A stretch of 64,000 nucleotides of DNA from the NCBI RefSeq assembly GCF_020010905.1, contig NZ_JAGJBY010000002.1, positions 1,550,001 to 1,614,000 of the forward strand. The letters run 5' to 3'. This document shows positions 17,020 through 24,902 of the stretch, piece by piece. A model generated the notes under the pieces. That model was not told the DNA's origin. It did not search any database and worked only from the letters and a program-made list of their open reading frames with translations. Every line of letters begins with the position of its first letter. The first letter of the stretch is position 1. A program made the translations under genes and the position numbers. This DNA is from Streptomyces acidiscabies (GTDB lineage: Bacteria; Actinomycetota; Actinomycetes; Streptomycetales; Streptomycetaceae).

Positions 17020-17769
17020 TCACGTCGAAACGTCCCGGCGGTACCGGGCCAGCCATTCCGAGTTCACGTCGTTTCCCTGCCGGCGCGTGAGCGGCTGCAC
17101 CGGACGGTCGTCCCGCGCGACCCCCACGCTGTCCAGGACCCGGTCCACCACACCTTCCGGGTCTGCCAGCGTGTCCTCGTACGTCACCGTGATCGGCGTG
17201 ATCCCGCTGTCGGAGAACCGGCGCGCCCACTCCTCGTTCTGCTCCCGGATCATGCGCTCCCAGTGCGCGATCCGGTCGTGACGATAGGGAATGTCGGCGC
17301 CCACGCCACGAACGTCGTCGGCGTACCAGACGTCGGTCTCCATCGCCCGGTACAGAGACACCGCTTGTGCCGCCGTGTCCAGCCGCCGGTTCCACACATA
17401 GACCGGGCGGTCGAAGGCGCGCTCGATCACCTCGCGCCAGCTCGCCCCGTTCGCGGACTGGTACCGCCGCAGCCCGGCGACGACCTCGTCCAGGTACGAC
17501 CCCATGACGATCAGGCCCCACACGCCGTTGGCCGAAGTCCCGATCCGCGTCAGCTTTCGCAGCTGGTCCGGCTGCGTCCGGTGCGCGGGGCCGATCGGGA
17601 TGTCCTCACCGTCCAGTTCGACAACGCGGTTGTACAGGTATTCCCCCGGTACCCCCGACAGACCCGTGCTCTCCAGCAGACCGGCCAGCAGGTGAGTCCC
17701 TGCCCTCGGTGTGCTGCAAATGAGCAGACCTCCGCCCGCCGCCGGCGCCATGTCGCGCGCTCGCGCCAC
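17020..17769 (-). CDS. Stf0-like sulfotransferase
   Basis: PAPS-dependent sulfotransferase of 249 residues resembling mycobacterial Stf0, which sulfates trehalose as the first step of sulfolipid synthesis. The 5'-phosphosulfate-binding loop is CSTPRAGTHLL near residues 18-28. GVPGEYLYN, WGLIVMG and VYVWNRRLDTAAQAVS follow in the Stf0 order, and the C-terminal ITVTYEDTLADPEGVV matches the conserved YEDL-type segment. Start: GTG 17769 has AAGGGGG 8 bases upstream; ATG 17751 is an alternative. Divergent from a GT8 glycosyltransferase with about 97 bases between starts, which suggests the two act on one sugar-containing product. The acceptor is unknown. Confidence 0.87.
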   Translation of the reverse strand: MARARDMAPAAGGGLLICSTPRAGTHLLAGLLESTGLSGVPGEYLYNRVVELDGEDIPIGPAHRTQPDQLRKLTRIGTSANGVWGLIVMGSYLDEVVAGLRRYQSANGASWREVIERAFDRPVYVWNRRLDTAAQAVSLYRAMETDVWYADDVRGVGADIPYRHDRIAHWERMIREQNEEWARRFSDSGITPITVTYEDTLADPEGVVDRVLDSVGVARDDRPVQPLTRRQGNDVNSEWLARYRRDVST

Positions 17770-17794
17770 AGGTCGCACCCCCTTTTCGACCGTC

Positions 17795-17823
17795 TTGACC
17801 CTCGCTCGACCGGCCCCTAGCGT
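17795..17823 (+). promoter_or_regulatory. Candidate sigma-70-type (HrdB) promoter for the GT8 gene
   Basis: TTGACC (17795-17800), a 17-base spacer and TAGCGT (17818-17823), about 44 bases before the ATG at 17867. Both hexamers fit the Streptomyces vegetative pattern. Confidence 0.5.
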
Positions 17824-17866
17824 ATTGGCTCCTAGGTCGTAACACGGGGGGCATGGGGTACGGGGG

Positions 17867-18901
17867 ATGCGCATAGCGATCGCGTTCGACGGGCAGTACG
17901 CATCGGCGGCACGCAACATGCTGTCGTCGCTGGCCCGCTTCCTGCCGCCGCAGAGCGGCGTGCGCATCTCGGCACTGATGACGGACGATTCACCGAGCGC
18001 CGACGTCGTCGAGCACGCGAAGTCCCTCGGGCTCGATCTGGAGATCGTCCGGCTGCGCCGCGACCTGTCCGACCTGCCGCTGGTGCGCTACCTGAGCGGC
18101 GCGACGTACGCGCGCCTGTTCCTGCCGGAGCTGGTGCCGGACGACGTGGTGCTGTACATGGACGTGGACGTCGTGCTGATGCGAGACGTGACAGAGCTGT
18201 TCGCGACGGACCTCGGTGACAGCCCCCTCGCGGCCGTGCGGGACATGTGGCGTCCCAACCTCCACGAGGCGCTGGCAGACGGAGACAGCGGACGGTTCGC
18301 GCCCTACTTCAATGCCGGGCTGATGCTGTGCAACCTCCGCCAGTGGCGTCGGGAGAACTTGACCGAGCGGGTCCTCCAGTGGCTCGCGAGCCAGGATCAG
18401 GTGCCGGTCTGCCTGGAGCAGGACGCGCTCAACGCGCTCACGCACGGTCGATGGATCGAGCTGGATCCGCGCTGGAACGTGTTCCCGATGACCGACTTCC
18501 GCGACATCCCGCCCGAGGCTTGGCCGCCGCGACTGGATACGGAGTACGACGCGTACCGCGAGCAGGAGCGACGTGCCTTCGTGCTCCATTTCATCGGCTC
18601 CCGCAAGCCATGGCGTCACCCGTACCCGGACACGGAGAACCTCAGGCGATACCGCCACTTCACCGCGCCGACCGTCGAGGACACGACGCCGAACCCTGTA
18701 CCCCCGCCCGCTCGGCCGACCTCCCCGCCCGTCGAGGACGCGCCGCCGAATCCCGTCACCCCGCCCCCTCGGCCACCCTCCCGACCCGCCCCGGAGACGC
18801 CGCCCCCGGCGCATACCAGGAGAAGGGAGCCGGAACCATTGCCGCCGGAGCCGGAGGTGTTCGGCTACCCCCACCGTCGCAAGAAGACCCACTTCGCCTG
18901 A
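17867..18901 (+). CDS. Family 8 glycosyltransferase with Pro-rich C-terminal tail
   Basis: Retaining glycosyltransferase of the LgtC/GT8 type, 344 residues, using a nucleotide sugar (usually UDP-Glc or UDP-Gal). Metal-binding DVD is at residues 99-101 in YMDVDVV, preceded by the YLSGATYARLFLPELV segment. FNAGLMLCNL is the conserved acceptor loop, and HFIGSRKPW is the classic GT8 C-terminal motif. From about residue 262 there is a tail of some 80 residues that is almost only Pro, Thr, Glu and Arg. In it a segment VED-x-x-PNPV-x-PP-x-RP occurs twice, and it ends in HRRKKTHFA. No signal peptide, so the enzyme acts in the cytoplasm. Divergent from the sulfotransferase gene. Confidence 0.9.
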   Translation: MRIAIAFDGQYASAARNMLSSLARFLPPQSGVRISALMTDDSPSADVVEHAKSLGLDLEIVRLRRDLSDLPLVRYLSGATYARLFLPELVPDDVVLYMDVDVVLMRDVTELFATDLGDSPLAAVRDMWRPNLHEALADGDSGRFAPYFNAGLMLCNLRQWRRENLTERVLQWLASQDQVPVCLEQDALNALTHGRWIELDPRWNVFPMTDFRDIPPEAWPPRLDTEYDAYREQERRAFVLHFIGSRKPWRHPYPDTENLRRYRHFTAPTVEDTTPNPVPPPARPTSPPVEDAPPNPVTPPPRPPSRPAPETPPPAHTRRREPEPLPPEPEVFGYPHRRKKTHFA

Positions 18902-19047
18902 CCAAGAAGTACGCCTACGGCGAGGCCCTCCACGCCGTTCTGGTCGGGCGCTTGCTGGCGGGCTCAAGCGCGTCAACGCCCTCGACAAACATCCGCATGC
19001 GCTGCCCGACCGTCACCTCGTCCACGTGTACGCCGGGCCGCATCCAC

Positions 19048-19112
19048 GTTCTTCAGGGGCGCGGGACTGTATCGATATGCGGCTACCGACGCGCGGGCGC
19101 GGTCAGCCGCAT
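19048..19112 (+). repeat. Dispersed intergenic repeat, long form (diverged), copy 5
   Basis: Starts CTTCAGGGGCGCGGGACTGT and keeps the ATCGATATGCGGC step, but the GCGGCTCCGCCGC hairpin has become GCGGCTACCGACGCG. It is the most diverged of the copies. Confidence 0.65.
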
Positions 19113-19179
19113 CGCGACCCGCACCCGCGACATGACCTCTCCACCTGCAACCTTCCCGCACTCGCTCCCCGGCGGATCC

Positions 19180-19221
19180 ACGTTCTTCAGGGGCGCGGGG
19201 AACTGCGCGACCAGCCACGAC
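19180..19221 (+). repeat. Dispersed intergenic repeat, short form, copy 6
   Basis: CTTCAGGGGCGCGGGGAACT followed by GCGCGACCAGCCACGACG; same short form as copy 3. It lies about 40 bases before the SDR start. Confidence 0.78.
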
Positions 19222-19262
19222 GCGCCTGCACCCGCACCACAAGCAAGTGCAAGCATGACCCC

Positions 19263-19952
19263 ATGCCAACACACCTCCTCACCGGCGCCGGTTCCGGTAT
19301 CGGTGCCGCTGTTGCTCGCCGTCTTCATGCGCGCGGCGACGACCTCGTACTCCATGCCCGGGACGCCGCCCGGGCCAAGGACCTCGCCGCACAGTTCCCC
19401 GGCGCTCAAACCCTCGTGGGCGACCTCGCCGACCCCGACAAACTCAGCTGGGCCTTCTCCCACCAGACCCTCCCCGACCGCGTGGACACGCTCCTGCACA
19501 TCGCGGGTGTCGTCGACCTCGGCCCCGTGGGCGACCTCACGCCCAAGACCTGGCGTCACCAGCTCAACGTCAACCTGATCGCCCCGGCGGAGCTGACCCG
19601 CCACTTCCTCCCTCAGCTCCGCATGACGAAAGGACACGTCCTCTTCGTCAACTCCGGCGCAGGGCTGAACGCCCACGCGGAGTGGTCCGCGTACGCCGCC
19701 TCGAAGCACGGCCTCAAGGCCCTCGCCGACTCCCTCCGCCACGAGGAGCACGGCAACGGCGTACGGGTCACCTCGGTCTACCCGGGCCGCACCGCGAGCC
19801 CGATGCAGGCGAAGGTGCACCAGCAGGAGGGCAAGGAGTACGACCCGCGGAAATGGATCGACCCGGAGTCCGTGGCGACGGCGATCCTGACCGCTATCGA
19901 CCTCCCCAGGGACGCGGAGATCAACGACCTGACGGTCCGCCCAGGCCGCTGA
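19263..19952 (+). CDS. Short-chain dehydrogenase/reductase (SDR)
   Basis: NAD(P)-dependent oxidoreductase of 229 residues with the classical SDR fold. The cofactor motif TGAGSGIG is at residues 7-14, an IAGV variant of NNAG is near residue 81, and the catalytic Ser and YxxxK are in NSGAG and YAASKHG (Tyr about 144, Lys about 148). The substrate loop TASPMQAKVH follows VYPGR. ATG 19263 is chosen because it opens the Rossmann fold directly; no clear ribosome-binding site precedes it, and the same frame is open far upstream without looking coding. The end is 5 bases from the convergent GT39-like gene. Substrate unknown. Confidence 0.92.
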   Translation: MPTHLLTGAGSGIGAAVARRLHARGDDLVLHARDAARAKDLAAQFPGAQTLVGDLADPDKLSWAFSHQTLPDRVDTLLHIAGVVDLGPVGDLTPKTWRHQLNVNLIAPAELTRHFLPQLRMTKGHVLFVNSGAGLNAHAEWSAYAASKHGLKALADSLRHEEHGNGVRVTSVYPGRTASPMQAKVHQQEGKEYDPRKWIDPESVATAILTAIDLPRDAEINDLTVRPGR

Positions 19953-19957
19953 TCCTG

Positions 19958-21364
19958 TCAGAGGCGTTCAAAAACGATCACCCGCCGCCCCCGGACCTCC
20001 TCATCGGCGACCACCCGGAAATACCGCTCCAGCACAGCCACCTTCGCCCGGTCCCGCGCCCCACGCGCGGGCCGCGCGACCCCCTCGGCATCGGTCACGA
20101 GCAGCACCCGCCGCTCGACCGACAGCGCGTCCCGTATCCGCGAGGCCTCCGCCTCGACCCCCTTGAGCGTCCCGGACTCCTCAGGCCCCCGCACCAGCGC
20201 GATGTCCCGCAACCCCGCGAAGGCGTCGGGCGACACGGACTGCGTATCCCGCCGATCCGACGGCACGAACACCACGGCATCCCCGGGCCCCTTCAACCGC
20301 TGTACGTCGGAGGCGACGGCAAGGACGTCGTCGATACGACTCGACGGCGCCCGCTTCGCGAGGGAGTACGGCAGCAGAGCCACCACCGCCACCGCGACCA
20401 CCCCCGCGAGAACAACCCCCCGCGCTTTCGAAAATGTCCGTATCGCCGCCCCTAGGGACGATCCGATCAACAACGCAAGCCCGAGCATGCTGAAAAGAAC
20501 GTACCGATCCATGTACAGCGGCCGAATCAACGACAACCCGATCAACCCGGCCTGAGGAACGACCAGCAACGGCAACCCCACACCCGTCACGGACAACCGC
20601 CCCGCGCGCGGGCGATCCACCAACGCCCCCGCGCACCCGATCCCCACCAGAACGGCGGGCCCGATCAACATCCCCCACGTCAACGGCGGTATCCACGCCA
20701 CCTGCTGGGCCTGGGACCGGCTGAACAGCACCAGCGGCAGAACGCCCACCACGGCGAGAGCCCCGGCGACACCCCACCGCACCCACACCCGCCGCCCGAC
20801 ACCGCACCACAGCAACGTCACCAGATGCGCGGCGAGGATCATCAGGGACAGCCAGTTCAGCAGCCCGATGACCAGCACGACACCCCCGTACAGCACCCAA
20901 CGCCCGCGCCCCCGCACCCCGTTGACGAGCAGCAGCGTCGCCACCGCAGCCCCCGCCGCGACGAGCGCGTACGACCGCCCCTCCTGGAGCTGGAACTGCA
21001 CGGCGGGCAGCAGCCCGAACGCGAGCCCGGCGGCCAGCCCCACCCACCGGTCGGCGAGCCGGCACCCGACGACGGCGATGCACCCGGCCGCGACGGAGAT
21101 CCCCGCGACGGACGGCAGCCGCAGCGTGAAGACACTCGCGCCGAACCACTCGAACAGGACGTGCATCAGCAGGTAGTAGAGCCCGTGGACGACGTCGATG
21201 TTGCCGAGCATCCGCCAGATCTCGCCGGTGGACCGCGAGGCGGCCTGCCAGGTGGCCGCCTCGTCGCGCCAGAGACTGTCCTGCCGGGTGATCCCCCACA
21301 GACCGAACGCCCAGGTCCACAGGACCGGTACGACCCACACCACGGGCAGACGGCGATACGGCAT
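19958..21364 (-). CDS. GT39-like membrane glycosyltransferase (ArnT/PMT-type)
   Basis: Integral membrane protein of 468 residues with about ten hydrophobic segments. The first extracytoplasmic loop contains WRDEAATW near residues 32-39, an Asp-Glu motif at the position where GT-C/GT39 enzymes (protein mannosyltransferases, ArnT) keep their catalytic acid, followed by the HGLYYLLMHVLFEWFG segment typical of the family. Such enzymes use polyprenyl-phosphate sugars and glycosylate proteins, lipids or polysaccharides on the outer face. The C-terminal 130 residues form a soluble domain. Divergent from the MetE-like gene. Acceptor and donor are unknown. Confidence 0.88.
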   Translation of the reverse strand: MPYRRLPVVWVVPVLWTWAFGLWGITRQDSLWRDEAATWQAASRSTGEIWRMLGNIDVVHGLYYLLMHVLFEWFGASVFTLRLPSVAGISVAAGCIAVVGCRLADRWVGLAAGLAFGLLPAVQFQLQEGRSYALVAAGAAVATLLLVNGVRGRGRWVLYGGVVLVIGLLNWLSLMILAAHLVTLLWCGVGRRVWVRWGVAGALAVVGVLPLVLFSRSQAQQVAWIPPLTWGMLIGPAVLVGIGCAGALVDRPRAGRLSVTGVGLPLLVVPQAGLIGLSLIRPLYMDRYVLFSMLGLALLIGSSLGAAIRTFSKARGVVLAGVVAVAVVALLPYSLAKRAPSSRIDDVLAVASDVQRLKGPGDAVVFVPSDRRDTQSVSPDAFAGLRDIALVRGPEESGTLKGVEAEASRIRDALSVERRVLLVTDAEGVARPARGARDRAKVAVLERYFRVVADEEVRGRRVIVFERL

Positions 21365-21459
21365 GAAAAGGATCCCCCCGGAACGGCTGTCGACGGCCGG
21401 ACAGGAAGAGCGAAGATCATCGGACGAGGTTCCCCCGCGCGCGTACGTAGGCTTCGCAC

Positions 21460-22455
21460 GTGAACCCAGACATTCGTTTCGCCCCCGCCACCGGCGTCGG
21501 CTCCCTGCCCGGCGGCGACGCCAGGGAGGCCGCCAAGACGGTCACCGGCTCGTTCGAGGACTTCCCCCACCTCGCGGAACTCCCCGCGCGCGGGCCGGGC
21601 GCCGACATGATCGGCCGTACGGCGGGGATGCTCGTCGAGATGTACGCGCGCGTGGAGCCCAGCGGCTGGCGCCTCGGCGACCGGCCGGGCCGCGACACGA
21701 AGCGGGCCCGCTCGTGGCTGGGCGAGGACCTGGACGCGATGGAGGAGTTCACGCAGGAGTACGACGGCCTCCTCAAGGTCCAGGCGGTTGGCCCGTGGAC
21801 GCTCGCGGCGTCCCTGGAGCTCCACAACGGCGAGTCCGCGCTGTCCGACCCCGGCGCCTGCCGCGACCTCGCCGGCTCCCTCGCGGAGGGCCTGCGCGAG
21901 CATCTCGCGGAGGTCCGGCGCAGGGTCCCCGGCGCCCAACTCGTGCTCCAGCTCGACGAACCGTCCCTCACCTCCGTACTGCGCGGACACGTCAAGACCG
22001 CCAGCGGCTACCGCACCCACCGCGCCGTGGACCGCCAGATCGTGGAGGCGACCCTCCGGGACGTCCTCGGCGTGAACGCTCACGGGATCGTTCACAGTTG
22101 CGCCCCGGACGTCCCCTTCGCCCTGCTGCGCCGGGCCGGAGCCGCCGCCGTCTCCTTCGACTTCTCGCTCCTCACCGAGCGTGACGACGACGTGATCGGC
22201 GAGGCCGTCGAAGCCGGGACGAAGCTCTTCGCCGGTGTCGTGCCCGGCACGGACACGGCATTGTCAGACCCTGCCGGTAGCGTCATGGGTGTCAGGACGC
22301 TGTGGCGCAGGCTGGGGCTGTCACCGGCGCTTCTCGCCGAGGCCGTGACGGTGACCCCGGCGTGCGGGCTGGCGGGCGCTTCCCCCGCGTACGCCCGCAC
22401 CGCGCTCGCCCACTGCGTCCGGGCGGCGAGATCCCTCGCGGACAACCCTGAGTAA
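21460..22455 (+). CDS. MetE-like cobalamin-independent methionine synthase (C-terminal catalytic domain only)
   Basis: Zinc methyltransferase-like protein of 331 residues. It corresponds to the single UROD/MetE-C barrel domain rather than the 750-residue two-domain MetE. Likely zinc ligands are present: HGIVHSC (His and Cys, near residue 212) and the late Cys in VTPACGLAGASP near residue 306; QLDEPSL and the N-terminal ATGVGSLPGG segment are typical. It probably transfers a methyl group to a thiol, but the single-domain form may use a donor other than methyltetrahydrofolate-triglutamate. GTG 21460 lacks a Shine-Dalgarno; TAGGCT at 21448-21453 could be a -10 box of a leaderless transcript. ligA begins 12 bases after the stop, so the two are co-transcribed. 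Confidence 0.87.
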   Translation: MNPDIRFAPATGVGSLPGGDAREAAKTVTGSFEDFPHLAELPARGPGADMIGRTAGMLVEMYARVEPSGWRLGDRPGRDTKRARSWLGEDLDAMEEFTQEYDGLLKVQAVGPWTLAASLELHNGESALSDPGACRDLAGSLAEGLREHLAEVRRRVPGAQLVLQLDEPSLTSVLRGHVKTASGYRTHRAVDRQIVEATLRDVLGVNAHGIVHSCAPDVPFALLRRAGAAAVSFDFSLLTERDDDVIGEAVEAGTKLFAGVVPGTDTALSDPAGSVMGVRTLWRRLGLSPALLAEAVTVTPACGLAGASPAYARTALAHCVRAARSLADNPE

Positions 22456-22467
22456 CGGAGGACAAAG

Positions 22468-24642
22468 GTGGCCGGCGACAAGCAGACGGAGGCCCGCGAG
22501 CGGCACGCGCAGCTCGCGGAGCAGATCGAGGAACACCGCTTCCGGTACTACGTGAAGGACGCCCCCGTCGTCAGCGACGCGGAGTTCGACAAGCTCCTGC
22601 GCGCGCTGGAGGCCCTGGAGGAGGAGTTCCCCGAACTGCGGACGCCGGACTCGCCGACCCAGAAGGTCGCGGGCGCGTACGAGACTGAGTTCACGTCCGT
22701 CGAGCACCGCCAGCGGATGCTGTCCCTCGACAACGCCTTCGACGACCTCGAACTCGCCGCCTGGGCCGAGCGCGTCCACAAGGACGTCGGCACCTCCGTC
22801 CACCACTTCCTGTGCGAGCTGAAGGTCGACGGCCTCGCCGTCAACCTGACGTACGAGCACGGCCGCCTCACGCGCGCGGCGACGCGCGGCGACGGCCGCA
22901 CGGGCGAGGACATCACGCCCAACGTCCGCACGATCGCCGAGATCCCCGACCGCCTCACCGGCGACAAGGTCCCCGACCTCGTCGAGATCCGGGGCGAGGT
23001 CTACTTCCCGATGGAGAAGTTCGCCGAGCTGAACGCCCACTTGATCGCGATCGGCGACAAGCCCTTCGCCAACCCCCGCAACGCGGCGGCCGGTTCACTC
23101 CGCCAGAAGGACCCCCGCAAGACCGCGAGCCGCCCCCTGCACATGGTCGTCCACGGCATCGGCGCCCTGGAGGGCTACGACGGCCTCACGCGCCTGTCCG
23201 AGGCGTACGACCTCCTCAAGGACTGGGGCCTGCCCACCTCCGCGCACAACAAGGTCGTCAACGACCTCGACGGAGTACGGCAGTTCATCAAGTACTACGG
23301 CGACAACCGGCACTCCGTCGAGCACGAGATCGACGGCGTCGTCGTCAAGCTCGACGAGATCCCCCTCCAGGGCCGCCTCGGCTCCACCTCGCGCGCGCCG
23401 CGCTGGGCCATCGCGTACAAGTACGCGCCGGAGGAGGTCAACACCAAGCTCATCAACATCCGTGTGGGCGTGGGCCGTACGGGTCGCGTCACGCCGTACG
23501 CGCAGGTCGAACCGGTGACGGTCGCCGGGTCCGAGGTCGAGTTCGCCACCCTGCACAACCAGGACGTCGTCAAGGCGAAGGGCGTCCTCATCGGGGACAC
23601 GGTCGTGCTGCGCAAGGCCGGGGACGTCATTCCGGAGATCCTCGGACCGGTGGTGGACCTGCGCGACGGCACCGAGCGCGCGTTCGTGATGCCCGCCGAG
23701 TGCCCCGAGTGCGGGACACCGCTGCGGCCCATGAAGGAGGCGGACGTCGACCTGCGCTGCCCCAACGCCCGCAGTTGCCCCGCCCAGTTGCGCGAGCGCC
23801 TCTTCTACCTCGCGGGCCGCAAGTCCCTCGACATCGAGCACTTCGGGTACGTCGCGGCAGCCGCCCTCACCAAGCCGCTGGAACCCGACACGCCGCCGCT
23901 GCTCGACGAGGGCGACCTCTTCGACCTCACCATCGAACAGCTCCTGCCCATCAAGGCGTACGTCCTCGACCAGGACAGCGGGCTGCCCAAGCGCGACCCG
24001 AAGACCGGCGAGGAGAAGATCGCCACCGTCTTCGCCAACCAGGAGGGCGAGGCGAAGAAGAACGCCGTCGCCATGCTGGAGCACATCGCCGCTGCCAAGG
24101 AACGCCCCCTCGCCCGCGTCCTGACCGGCCTGTCCATCCGGCGTGTCGGCCCGGTCGTCGCCGAGGTGCTCGCCCGCGAGTTCCGCTCCATCGAGCGCAT
24201 CGAGCAGGCCACCGAGGAGGAGATCGCCGCGACCGAGGGCGTGGGCGAGATCACCGCCGCCTTCCTCAAGGAGTGGTTCGCCGAGGACTGGCACCAGGAG
24301 ATCCTGCGCAAGTGGCGCGCGGCGGGCGTCCGCATGGAGGACGAACACTCCGGCGAGGACGAGGGCCCGCGTCCGCTGGAGGGCATGACCGTCGTCGTCA
24401 CCGGCACCCTGGAGCACCACACGCGGGACGGCGCGAAGGAGGCGCTCCAGACGAGAGGCGCCAAGGTCACCGGGTCGGTTTCGAAGAAGACGTCTTTCGT
24501 CGTCGTGGGTGACAACCCCGGGTCCAAGTACGACAAGGCCATGCAGCTCAAGGTGCCTGTTCTGAACGAGGAAGGCTTCGCCGTCCTCCTGGAGCAGGGC
24601 CCCGAGGCGGCTGCGGACGCGGCGCTTCCGGTCGAGGAGTAG
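22468..24642 (+). CDS. ligA: NAD-dependent DNA ligase LigA
   Basis: Essential replicative ligase of 724 residues that seals nicks using NAD+. All domains are present in order: Ia region (residues about 1-70, with HRFRYYVKDAPVVSD), adenylation domain with the active-site lysine in ELKVDG (K119), OB fold, a Cys4 zinc finger (C412, C415, C431, C437), helix-hairpin-helix repeats (about 440-600), and a C-terminal BRCT domain (about 635-715). The GTG start has GGAGG 7 bases upstream. It follows the MetE-like gene closely, and a hairpin right after the stop ends the unit. Confidence 0.98.
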   Translation: MAGDKQTEARERHAQLAEQIEEHRFRYYVKDAPVVSDAEFDKLLRALEALEEEFPELRTPDSPTQKVAGAYETEFTSVEHRQRMLSLDNAFDDLELAAWAERVHKDVGTSVHHFLCELKVDGLAVNLTYEHGRLTRAATRGDGRTGEDITPNVRTIAEIPDRLTGDKVPDLVEIRGEVYFPMEKFAELNAHLIAIGDKPFANPRNAAAGSLRQKDPRKTASRPLHMVVHGIGALEGYDGLTRLSEAYDLLKDWGLPTSAHNKVVNDLDGVRQFIKYYGDNRHSVEHEIDGVVVKLDEIPLQGRLGSTSRAPRWAIAYKYAPEEVNTKLINIRVGVGRTGRVTPYAQVEPVTVAGSEVEFATLHNQDVVKAKGVLIGDTVVLRKAGDVIPEILGPVVDLRDGTERAFVMPAECPECGTPLRPMKEADVDLRCPNARSCPAQLRERLFYLAGRKSLDIEHFGYVAAAALTKPLEPDTPPLLDEGDLFDLTIEQLLPIKAYVLDQDSGLPKRDPKTGEEKIATVFANQEGEAKKNAVAMLEHIAAAKERPLARVLTGLSIRRVGPVVAEVLAREFRSIERIEQATEEEIAATEGVGEITAAFLKEWFAEDWHQEILRKWRAAGVRMEDEHSGEDEGPRPLEGMTVVVTGTLEHHTRDGAKEALQTRGAKVTGSVSKKTSFVVVGDNPGSKYDKAMQLKVPVLNEEGFAVLLEQGPEAAADAALPVEE

Positions 24643-24650
24643 CCGTGAAA

Positions 24651-24690
24651 GGCCACCCGTTCAGTGCATTTGTGAGCGATACGGGTGGCC
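24651..24690 (+). terminator. Hairpin terminator after ligA
   Basis: GGCCACCCGT (24651-24660) and ACGGGTGGCC (24681-24690) are perfectly complementary with a 20-base loop, 8 bases after the ligA stop. There is no U-tract, as usual in Streptomyces. Confidence 0.75.
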
Positions 24691-24902
24691 GGTGCGCATT
24701 CGGGCAACCGTCACCGACCGCTGCCCGTACACGCCCTGAGCGGCCTACTGTTGAGTTGTGCGCCTGCCGTGCCCAGTTGCGGTTCGGGGCATTCCCGGCT
24801 TGTCAGAACCGGGGACAGGGTTTTCCCACGCGGCGCCGCCCGGACCGAGTCCAGACGTGCGCCGCACGGCGTGGGCACCGCCGGCTGTGAGAGGGAACGG
24901 GA

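Larger units (their letters stand above)
18902..19262 (+). other. 361-base intergenic gap with two dispersed repeats and a possible coding remnant
   Basis: After the GT8 stop, 18902-19040 has codon bias that continues for about 20 codons in one frame (starting TKKYAYGEALHAVLVGRLLAG) and then in a second frame (LKRVNALDKHPHALPDRHLV). This could be a frameshifted gene remnant, but I cannot name a family. The rest is the two dispersed repeats listed separately. No complete gene is visible. Confidence 0.4.

Noticed and set aside
18573..19952. A 459-codon frame joining the GT8 tail region to the SDR
   Set aside because: The first 230 codons are an off-frame reading of the GT8 gene and repeats; the SDR fold begins exactly at 19263.
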